Shown one piece after another: positions 8,223 to 14,043 of a DNA stretch of 17,405 bases. The position numbers and the translations under genes were made by a program. The notes below the pieces were generated by a model that saw only the letters and a list, made by a program, of their open reading frames with translations, was not told the origin of the DNA and ran no database searches. This DNA comes from an uncultured Clostridia bacterium (GTDB lineage: Bacteria > Bacillota > Clostridia > Oscillospirales > Oscillospiraceae): assembly GCA_937894515.1 (NCBI GenBank), contig CALCRH010000221.1, forward strand, positions 1-17,405. The letters run 5' to 3'. The first letter of the stretch is position 1, and each line of letters opens with the position of its first letter.

Positions 8223-8540
8223 ATGAAAAAAGACGAATTGAGCAGCTACCTGAAGGTCTCCTGCGTAGGAGCAAAGAATGCCCGCAGCGCCTGCGAGCTG
8301 AGAAGCGCTCTGCGCATGAGCGAGAACGAATTGCGCAGGAATGTGAATCGGCTTCGCAGAGAGGGCGTTCCCATCGCCAGCGACAGCCGAGGCTATTACT
8401 ACGCTGAAACTGCCGGTGAGATCTACTCTACCATTCGCAATCTCAAGAAGCTGGTCTCCGGACTGAATGCCGCCATCAGTGGTTTGGAAGCATCCATGAA
8501 CCACTACGGAGAGAATGCAGGGAGCGGTGATAGCAGATGA
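8223..8540 (+). CDS. Small winged-helix/HTH DNA-binding protein
   Basis: This is a 105-residue basic protein. Residues about 15-55 (AKNARSACELRSALRMSENELRR... followed by L-R-R-E-G-V-P-I-x-S and GYYYAE) have the pattern of a helix-turn-helix with a beta wing, as in HTH domains of phage and ICE regulatory or replication proteins. The C-terminal part is a probable helix (TIRNLKKLVSGLNAAISGLE) that could mediate dimerisation. The ATG at 8223 is preferred over an upstream in-frame TTG because GGAAAGGA lies 8 bases before it. The stop codon overlaps the start of the methylase gene (ATGA), so the two are translationally coupled. It may regulate or partner the methylase; that is inference. Confidence 0.65.
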   Translation: MKKDELSSYLKVSCVGAKNARSACELRSALRMSENELRRNVNRLRREGVPIASDSRGYYYAETAGEIYSTIRNLKKLVSGLNAAISGLEASMNHYGENAGSGDSR

Positions 8541-9478
8541 CCAGCTTCATCCCCTGGGTGGGAGGCAAAGGAAAGCTGCTGTGGCTGATCAATAAGCTCT
8601 CACCCGAAAGCTACTCTCGCTTCATCGATGTATTCGGCGGCTCCGGCACAGTGGTGATGTCCCGCCCCATCCAACCCGGCTGCATGGAGGTCTATAACGA
8701 CTTCAACAGCGATCTGGTCAATTTGTTCTGCTGCGTGAAGTCAAGACCGATGGCGCTTTTGTTGGAGCTGGGCTTCCTGCCGCTGAACAGCCGGGATGAT
8801 TTCAATGTGCTGTACCGCTTTTTCAGTCAGGAGGAATTCACCGACGATTATCTCAAAGAGGAAATGGAGCTTACGGAGAAATATCTGGAGCCTGCTCAGC
8901 GGGAAGCTATCCAGAGCATCATGCTGGAACGGGCGAAACGCGGAGATGTCAAACGTGCAGCGGATTACTTCAAGCTGATTCGCTGCAGCTTCTCCGGTGC
9001 CGGAAAATCCTTTGGAGGCAAGCCCTGCAATATCCGCAAGTTCTTCCATCTCATTTGGGAATGCTCCCGCAGGCTGGAAAATGTGGTGGTTGAGAATAAA
9101 GACTTTGAAGATCTCATTCGCCAGTATGACAGAAAGGGCGCATTCATCTATTGCGATCCGCCCTACTACGAAGCGGAGTGCTACGCCGTGGAGTTCCCGA
9201 GAAGCGACCATGAACGACTGCATAAGGTGCTGACCGAATGCGAAGGCAAGGTCATGGTGTCCTACAACTACTGCGATTACATCTGCAATCTCTACAAGGA
9301 GTTCTATGTATTTCGCACCACACGCCCCAACAGCATGTCGCAAAAAGCAGGAAGCGAATATGAGGAAGCGATCCTCACCAACTACGATCCGCGCTCCTGC
9401 GCATCACAAATCACCTTTGAGAGTCTCTTCGGCTCCAATTTGCAGCCGGAGTTGGTTCGAGAACCTATTAAAAATTAA
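8537..9478 (+). CDS. D12-class DNA adenine N6-methyltransferase (Dam-like)
   Basis: This is a 313-residue protein of the D12 (Dam) class that transfers a methyl group from S-adenosylmethionine to adenine N6 in DNA. Visible motifs are PWVGGKGKLL at residues 6-15, the SAM-binding FIDVFGGSGTV at 29-39, and the catalytic motif YCDPPYY around 205-211 (DPPY at 207-210). The length and motif order fit the family. No restriction endonuclease gene is adjacent, so it looks like an orphan methylase, which on mobile elements usually protects the element's DNA from host restriction. Recognition site unknown. It overlaps the HTH gene by four bases and is followed after 13 bases by the AbrB-like gene. Confidence 0.9.
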   Translation: MTSFIPWVGGKGKLLWLINKLSPESYSRFIDVFGGSGTVVMSRPIQPGCMEVYNDFNSDLVNLFCCVKSRPMALLLELGFLPLNSRDDFNVLYRFFSQEEFTDDYLKEEMELTEKYLEPAQREAIQSIMLERAKRGDVKRAADYFKLIRCSFSGAGKSFGGKPCNIRKFFHLIWECSRRLENVVVENKDFEDLIRQYDRKGAFIYCDPPYYEAECYAVEFPRSDHERLHKVLTECEGKVMVSYNYCDYICNLYKEFYVFRTTRPNSMSQKAGSEYEEAILTNYDPRSCASQITFESLFGSNLQPELVREPIKN

Positions 9479-9483
9479 GGAGG
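9477..9483 (+). promoter_or_regulatory. Ribosome binding site AAGGAGG that decides the AbrB-like start
   Basis: AAGGAGG overlaps the methylase stop codon and lies 8 bases before the ATG at 9492. An in-frame upstream extension starting near 9306 would run inside the methylase gene and lacks such a site, so 9492 is taken as the start. Confidence 0.75.
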
Positions 9484-9491
9484 AAACGAAA

Positions 9492-9995
9492 ATGAATCTG
9501 AAAATCCACACCAAATGCAAGGTGACCAACGGCGGTCAGATCACCATCCCCAAGGAAATCATCAGCGGTGCGGCGCTGGACTCCACCGACCACGCCTATG
9601 GCATCCCCGCTACCGGCGCACTGGTGCTGATGAAGGGCAAGATCACTGCGGAGGAACTGCTCAACACGGCGCTGGATCTGCAGCAGATCGCAGCGGATAT
9701 GCTGACGGATCTTGCCCTGTACATCGGCGAGAAGGACGATTGCACGGAGGTGGACAGCGGCGACTCCGAGGATGCCCTCTATATCCCTGTGAAGATTTTG
9801 GAGGCTGCCGGAATCACTCCCGGCGCAAAGCTCCACATCAGTGCGGACGGCAATGACGGAACCATCACCATCCGCAGCGCGGAGCCGCAGCCGGAAGAAC
9901 TCCCCACCGAGCTTGCAGAGTTGTTCCGTGGGGCGAATGTCTGTTACAAGCGTCTCATGAAGGCCATCTGTGACGGCGAGGTAATCTATGAATAA
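9492..9995 (+). CDS. AbrB/SpoVT-like DNA-binding protein
   Basis: This is a 168-residue acidic protein. Residues 11-23 (VTNGGQITIPKEI) resemble the start of the swapped-hairpin AbrB fold. A second and clearer match is around 93-130: YIPVKILEAAGITPGAKL followed by a short G-containing turn and ITIRSA. Having two AbrB-like halves separated by a helical linker (about 50-75) would allow an intramolecular pseudo-dimer. AbrB-family proteins are transition-state regulators or antitoxins (MazE type); no toxin gene is adjacent here, so a regulator role is more likely. The last eight bases overlap the start of the DUF3849 gene, so the two are translationally coupled. Family assignment is moderate. Confidence 0.55.
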   Translation: MNLKIHTKCKVTNGGQITIPKEIISGAALDSTDHAYGIPATGALVLMKGKITAEELLNTALDLQQIAADMLTDLALYIGEKDDCTEVDSGDSEDALYIPVKILEAAGITPGAKLHISADGNDGTITIRSAEPQPEELPTELAELFRGANVCYKRLMKAICDGEVIYE

Positions 9996-10722
9996 CACGA
10001 CTTATCTGTACCGCAGCAGCGCTCAGGACGCACGGGAGCATGGTGAGCTGGAGATGTGGCGCGAAAGCCATGCCGCCAATGTCGCCTGCAAGAAAGCCAT
10101 TGAGCAGGCGATCCGCAGCAGCTTCGATGGGATGCATCTCAACGGAGATTGCGCCAAGGAGATCATCGAGGAATTCGGTTTCCTCCGTGTCGGTTATGTG
10201 CTTTCCGCCACCCTGCAGGAAAAGAAGGACGATGGCCGCTTCTCCAACAGCAACAAGTCGTGGTCGGAGGAAACCTATGTTCCCGAAGACAGGCATCGTT
10301 ATGAATTCGTTGTCGATAGCCATCCGGCAGTGCTGGATGGCTTCGTCAATCTCTACCGGAAAGCATACGACGAGATGAATCTCTTCGATCAAAAGCACTG
10401 CATCCCCAATTCCACGATGATGGACTATACCGGGCAGGTGCTTGTTATGTCCGCAAAGCACCTGAAGGAATCCTGCTGGTGTCCTGAAAACCAGCTGTGG
10501 CTGGCACAGGCAGGATTTGGCTGCGAGCCGAACAAGATGGGAACGGCAGTCTATGCCACCTGCCTTGGTGACGGAGAACGAGCCAGATGGCGTCGTTACG
10601 ACTTCACGGGGATCATCAAGCCGGAATGTATGCCTGAATGGGCGGCAACGCAGCTGAATCGGCTGAAGGCCGGAGAGGACATCAGCGTCACCAAACAGAA
10701 CTTCTCACAGGAGATGAACTGA
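9988..10722 (+). CDS. DUF3849 domain protein
   Basis: This is a 244-residue protein. The N-terminal ~125 residues match DUF3849: YLYRSSAQDAREHGELEMWR, then a CKKAIEQAIRSSFDG helix, then EEFGFLRVGYVLSATLQ and DGRFSNSNKSW. The family is restricted largely to clostridial mobile elements and has no known function. The C-terminal half (from about residue 145, with CWCPENQLWLAQAGFGCEPN and a GERARWRRYDFTGI segment) looks like a separate small domain that I cannot name but is found in similar element proteins. Its ATG lies inside the end of the AbrB-like gene. The protein ends in QEMN, only a weak version of the Met-rich tail. Confidence 0.75.
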   Translation: MNNTTYLYRSSAQDAREHGELEMWRESHAANVACKKAIEQAIRSSFDGMHLNGDCAKEIIEEFGFLRVGYVLSATLQEKKDDGRFSNSNKSWSEETYVPEDRHRYEFVVDSHPAVLDGFVNLYRKAYDEMNLFDQKHCIPNSTMMDYTGQVLVMSAKHLKESCWCPENQLWLAQAGFGCEPNKMGTAVYATCLGDGERARWRRYDFTGIIKPECMPEWAATQLNRLKAGEDISVTKQNFSQEMN

Positions 10723-10751
10723 AATGAAAATGAAGAAAGGACACAAAAACT

Positions 10752-11087
10752 ATGGAAAGAAACACCAATATCCCGACTATCTCGGCAAGAATCGACAAGC
10801 TCTCAGACAGCGGCAAGACACGGGCGTTTGCCAGCGTGGTTATCGGAGGCGCGTTTGCTATCCACGGAATCAGAGTCGTTGACTCCGATCAGGGCGCATT
10901 TATCGCCATGCCGCAGGACACCTTCAAGACCAAGAACGGCGAGGTCAAGTATCAGGACAGATTCCATCCCATCACCGCTGAGGCTCGCAGCGCACTGGTC
11001 AATGCCGTTATGGATGCATATGAGCAGAAGCTGGAGCAGGAGCCTGAGATGGAAACCCCGGCTCGCGGCGGCATGGAGATGTGCTGA
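10752..11087 (+). CDS. spoVG: SpoVG family protein
   Basis: This 111-residue protein matches SpoVG over residues about 9-92. It has ISARIDKLSDSGKTRAFASV, then IHGIRVVDSDQGAFIAMPQ, then the DRFHPITAEARSALVNAVMDAY helix. SpoVG proteins are small nucleic-acid-binding regulators, first known from septation and sporulation. Copies on mobile elements are frequent and probably regulate element genes. Compared with chromosomal SpoVG (about 85-100 residues) this one has a C-terminal extension ending in PARGGMEMC, the Met-rich tail shared with neighbours. A GAAAGGA site precedes the ATG. The use of the gene symbol is by family, not by orthology to the chromosomal gene. Confidence 0.82.
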   Translation: MERNTNIPTISARIDKLSDSGKTRAFASVVIGGAFAIHGIRVVDSDQGAFIAMPQDTFKTKNGEVKYQDRFHPITAEARSALVNAVMDAYEQKLEQEPEMETPARGGMEMC

Positions 11088-11112
11088 GAGGCGGCATGGG
11101 AGGTGATGAGCG

Positions 11113-11679
11113 ATGAACCGATTTAAGCAGGATGAGTATGGCCGCCTCATCTATTACGACAATTTGGTAGGCTATGTATCCGGCGACACGGCAATCATCG
11201 ACGAGAATTTTGCCCAAGCGGAGCTGGAGGACTATCTCTCTCAGCTTCACTTGACGATGAAGCTGGAATCCGGCGTCTATGACCGACTCGCGGAGGGCGG
11301 GAATCCCATCACTGCCGTAGCGCAGCAGTATAAGAGCTGCCGCATCTGGCAGCTGAAGAACAGCACGGACATCGGAATGCGCTTCATCGCCTACGATGAC
11401 CTTGTCGCCAAGTTCGGCGAACCGGATCGAGCAAACTATGCAGTGGTATATGACGGTCAGATGAATACCAACGATCTGGAGGAAATCTATACACGCTGCA
11501 ACATGGATCATCCGGCTGGCTATCAGGGGCATTCCCTGTCTATTTCGGATGTGGTGGAGCTGTACGATGAAAACGGCAGCGAATTCCACTACTGCGACCG
11601 CTTCGGTTTTAAAAGCATTCCCTTTGAGGATCAGAGTCCGGTGCAGACTCATGAAATGCACATGAAAATGGAGATGTAG
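11113..11679 (+). CDS. YodL-like domain protein
   Basis: This is a 188-residue protein. The C-terminal part (about 85-172) matches the YodL-like family of clostridial elements: MRFIAYDDLVAKFGEPDRANY, then LEEIYTRCNMDHPAGYQGHS, LSISDVVELYD and FHYCDRFGFKSIPF. The N-terminal part (GYVSGDTAIIDENFAQAELEDYL) resembles the region often found before YodL in larger element proteins. The function is unknown. A GGGAGGTGA ribosome site lies a few bases before the ATG. It ends in MHMKMEM, the most Met-rich version of the shared tail, and its stop codon runs directly into a terminator stem, so it is the last gene of this operon. Confidence 0.78.
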   Translation: MNRFKQDEYGRLIYYDNLVGYVSGDTAIIDENFAQAELEDYLSQLHLTMKLESGVYDRLAEGGNPITAVAQQYKSCRIWQLKNSTDIGMRFIAYDDLVAKFGEPDRANYAVVYDGQMNTNDLEEIYTRCNMDHPAGYQGHSLSISDVVELYDENGSEFHYCDRFGFKSIPFEDQSPVQTHEMHMKMEM

Positions 11680-11710
11680 GCCGAGGAAGCACATTCCCCG
11701 GCCTCTTCTT
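11678..11710 (+). terminator. Intrinsic terminator overlapping the YodL gene stop codon
   Basis: AGGCCGAGGAA (11678-11688) pairs with TTCCCCGGCCT (11694-11704) around a five-base GCACA loop, with one A/C mismatch. A pyrimidine tail CTTCTT follows (11705-11710). The stem starts in the TAG stop codon. It separates the accessory operon from the Tad operon. Confidence 0.75.
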
Positions 11711-11748
11711 ATATCAAAAAATTTATTTTTATCAGGAGGAAACTATCC

Positions 11749-12033
11749 ATGAGAACCATCAAGAACATCATTCGCAAGACTTCCGATTTCGCAACCCGTA
11801 CCGCTATTGCGGCAAAATGCAAGTGCGATGCCGTCATGAACGACTTCCGCAGCTTCAACCGCCGTGCGCTCAGCGGCAACGCCGGTGAAGGCTACATCGA
11901 CACCGCCGTGAAGATTCTGATCGCCGTTGTCATCGGCGCTCTGCTGCTGGCCGGTCTCTATGCCCTGTTCAACGACACCGTTATGCCCACGCTGAAGTCC
12001 AAGATCGAGGGCATGTTCAACTATGCCGGTTAA
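11749..12033 (+). CDS. DUF6133 family protein, probable Flp/Tad-type pilin
   Basis: This is a 94-residue protein of the DUF6133 family. It has a basic, hydrophilic N-terminal leader of 46 residues, then GEGYIDTAVK and one hydrophobic helix (about 53-75: KILIAVVIGALLLAGLYALF), then a short tail ending in MFNYAG. The arrangement (glycine before the helix, acidic residue D51 five positions after G46) resembles a type IV/Flp prepilin cleavage site, which would leave a ~48-residue mature pilin, about Flp size. It is the first gene of a Tad operon and sits directly before a prepilin peptidase with overlapping coding sequence. These facts support a role as the major pilin; the cleavage site is inferred. 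A strong AGGAGG lies before the ATG in an AT-rich leader. Confidence 0.72.
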   Translation: MRTIKNIIRKTSDFATRTAIAAKCKCDAVMNDFRSFNRRALSGNAGEGYIDTAVKILIAVVIGALLLAGLYALFNDTVMPTLKSKIEGMFNYAG

Positions 12034-12433
12034 CCTCTGGCATTGGGTGCAAGCCCTCATCGTCTGCGGCAGCCTCATCTACGCTGCCGTGGACGATCTC
12101 AAAACAAGAACGGTAAACGACGGGATTTGCATTCTGATTGCACTGGCAGGGCTGATGACACTCAGCCCTGCCTCTTTTCTTGGAGCGGTACTTTGCGCGT
12201 TTCCCATGTATCTCCTATCCGGAATGGGAAAATGCGGCGCGGGGGATGTGTTTCTCACTGCGCCCATTGGCTTCGTTCTCGGCCCAAGGCGAGTGCTGTT
12301 CGGCTTTGTGCTGCTGATGCTTGCCCTGCTTATCTACCTTGTGTATCTGAAATGCAAGGGCAAATCCGATAACAGGAAGCTGCCCCTTGTTCCGTTCTTT
12401 GCAATCAGCTTTATTCCCGCCTATTTCATCTGA
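12023..12433 (+). CDS. cpaA: CpaA/TadV-type prepilin peptidase
   Basis: This 136-residue, mostly hydrophobic protein is in the size range of short TadV/CpaA peptidases. The two catalytic aspartates of the A24 aspartic prepilin peptidases are present: D25 in the DDLKTRTVND motif on the first cytoplasmic loop, and D75 in the GAGD motif. It cleaves the leader of prepilins at the cytoplasmic face of the membrane. About four membrane helices are visible. The start codon overlaps the end of the DUF6133 gene by 11 bases, a coupling consistent with that protein being its substrate. The N-methylation domain of long PilD-type enzymes is absent, as usual for this subfamily. Confidence 0.85.
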   Translation: MPVNLWHWVQALIVCGSLIYAAVDDLKTRTVNDGICILIALAGLMTLSPASFLGAVLCAFPMYLLSGMGKCGAGDVFLTAPIGFVLGPRRVLFGFVLLMLALLIYLVYLKCKGKSDNRKLPLVPFFAISFIPAYFI

Positions 12434-12451
12434 ACAGGAGGTTTTTCCATT

Positions 12452-13252
12452 ATGAAACTTTTTCGAAATCGCACCGTCATCGGTGTGCTTTGTATTCTGC
12501 TCTCGCTGGTGATTTGCTTCGGCATCACCCCTATGTTCAGCCACAGCGCATCGGAGAAGACAAAGATCGTGCGTGTCACCAAGGACATCGACCTTGGTGA
12601 TGAAATCACACCGGAAAATATCACCGTCGTAGAGGTCGGTGCTTTCAATTTGCCTAATGGTATCATGACAGACAAGGAGGCTGTGGTCGGCAAGTATGCC
12701 ACCGCAGATCTGGATGCAGGCGACTACATCCTTGCCTCCAAGCTGAGTGATGAGCCTGCCGCAGAAAACGCCTACCTCTACAATCTGGACGGCAGCAAGC
12801 AGGCGATCTCCGTGAGTATCAAGAGCTTCGCCACCGGTCTCTCCGGTAAGCTGAAGTCCGGCGACATCGTATCCGTCATTGTAGCGGATTACGAAGGACG
12901 CGGCGAAACCGTCATTCCCGATGAGCTGCAGTATGTGGAGGTCATCTCCGTCACTGCGCCCTCCGGCTATGATGCCAACACCGGCGAAATTGTGGAGGAT
13001 AAGGAGCTGCCCTCCACGGTTACCGTCCTCGTAAAGCCCGAACAGGCAAAGCTTCTGGCCGAGCTGGAGCAGGAGAGCGAAATCCATCTGGCACTGGTGT
13101 ACCGTGGCACTCCCTCCAACGCCCAGCAGTTTATTGCCGCACAGGATGAGTTGATCGAAGCGATGAAGACCGTCCCTGAAGCTCCCGAAGCCGACGCTGG
13201 CACGAACACTGCCGAAGAAGCAGAAAGCGAGGCTGGCGGCAATGAACTTTAA
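12452..13252 (+). CDS. cpaB: CpaB/RcpC-like Tad pilus assembly protein (SAF domain)
   Basis: This is a 266-residue protein with a single N-terminal membrane helix (about 8-28). A SAF domain follows (about 37-98: VRVTKDIDLGDEITPENITVVEV, then VVGKYATADLDAGDYILASKL), then the RcpC-type region (about 110-230, with SGKLKSGDIVSVIV and TVTVLVKPEQAKLLAELE). It ends in an Ala/Glu-rich acidic tail (about 237-266). In Gram-negatives CpaB works with the secretin. In monoderm Tad systems it lies outside the membrane and probably shapes the wall passage. It follows the peptidase after 18 bases with an AGGAGG site, and its end overlaps the next gene. Confidence 0.85.
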   Translation: MKLFRNRTVIGVLCILLSLVICFGITPMFSHSASEKTKIVRVTKDIDLGDEITPENITVVEVGAFNLPNGIMTDKEAVVGKYATADLDAGDYILASKLSDEPAAENAYLYNLDGSKQAISVSIKSFATGLSGKLKSGDIVSVIVADYEGRGETVIPDELQYVEVISVTAPSGYDANTGEIVEDKELPSTVTVLVKPEQAKLLAELEQESEIHLALVYRGTPSNAQQFIAAQDELIEAMKTVPEAPEADAGTNTAEEAESEAGGNEL

Positions 13253-14042
13253 GAAAGACAGCATTTTCAGCAGAAACGACCGGCATATGCAGGAGGAAGA
13301 AACGAGTCAGGGCGGTATCCTTGCCGTGTGGGGCAGCCCCGGCTGCGGCAAGTCCGTGACAGCGACGAAGATCGCCTACCATCTGGCAGCCAAAAAGAAA
13401 AATGTGGTGCTGGTGCTGTGCGATATGACGGCTCCCATGATGCCCTGCATCTGTCCGCCCTCCGAGCTGGAGTGTGACAAGTCCCTGGGCAGCATCTTTG
13501 CCGCCCAGCATATCTCCGTCAATCTGGTCAAGCACAACCTGACTACCCATAAAAAGCTGCCGTATCTGTCCATGCTCGGTCTGCGTAAGGGCGAGAATGA
13601 GTACACCTATGCCGCCTGCACCAAGCAGCAGGCAGAGGAACTCTTTACAGCCCTGCGTGAAATTGCGCCCTATGTGGTGGTGGACTGCTCCAGCTATATT
13701 GCCAACGACATCCTCTCGGCTGTTGCGCTGATGGAAGCGGACAGCGTCCTGCGGCTTGCCAACTGCGATTTGAAATCCATTGGATATCTCTCCAGCCAGC
13801 TGCCGCTGCTTCGGGAGCTGAGTTGGGATGAGGACAAGCAGTACAAGGTCGCCTCCAATGTGAAGCTGACGCAGGCTGCCGATCAGATCGGTCAGGTGCT
13901 GGGCAGTATCGCCTATGAGCTGCCGTTTTCTCAAGAGGTGGAGGATCAGTATCTTGCCGGAAATCTTCTCTCGGAGCTTGGCATGAAGGATAGCCGCAGC
14001 TTCCGCAAGGAGATCGAAAGAATCGTGAAGGAGGTGTTCTGA
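13242..14042 (+). CDS. CpaE/TadZ-like P-loop ATPase
   Basis: This 266-residue P-loop NTPase occupies the position of CpaE/TadZ in the Tad operon. Its Walker A is GSPGCGKS (residues 31-38), followed by a VVLVLCDMT strand and a Walker-B-like VVVDCSSY around 147. TadZ/CpaE proteins belong to the MinD/ParA group and localise the pilus machine. This one has a conventional P-loop without the usual deviant signature lysine, and it lacks the N-terminal receiver-like domain of CpaE. The start overlaps the CpaB gene by 11 bases, and the gene ends one base before the CpaF start. Operon position is the strongest argument for the role. Confidence 0.72.
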   Translation: MNFKKDSIFSRNDRHMQEEETSQGGILAVWGSPGCGKSVTATKIAYHLAAKKKNVVLVLCDMTAPMMPCICPPSELECDKSLGSIFAAQHISVNLVKHNLTTHKKLPYLSMLGLRKGENEYTYAACTKQQAEELFTALREIAPYVVVDCSSYIANDILSAVALMEADSVLRLANCDLKSIGYLSSQLPLLRELSWDEDKQYKVASNVKLTQAADQIGQVLGSIAYELPFSQEVEDQYLAGNLLSELGMKDSRSFRKEIERIVKEVF

Positions 14043-14043
14043 G

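Noticed and set aside
9306..9491. Upstream in-frame extension of the AbrB-like gene
   Set aside because: It lies within the methylase coding sequence; the strong AAGGAGG at 9477 and the domain start both point to ATG 9492.
10724..10891. Short plus-strand frame starting ATGAAAATGAAGAAAGGA between DUF3849 and SpoVG
   Set aside because: Most of it runs out of frame inside the SpoVG gene, the product is an unstructured basic peptide, and the GAAAGGA inside it is better read as the SpoVG ribosome site.
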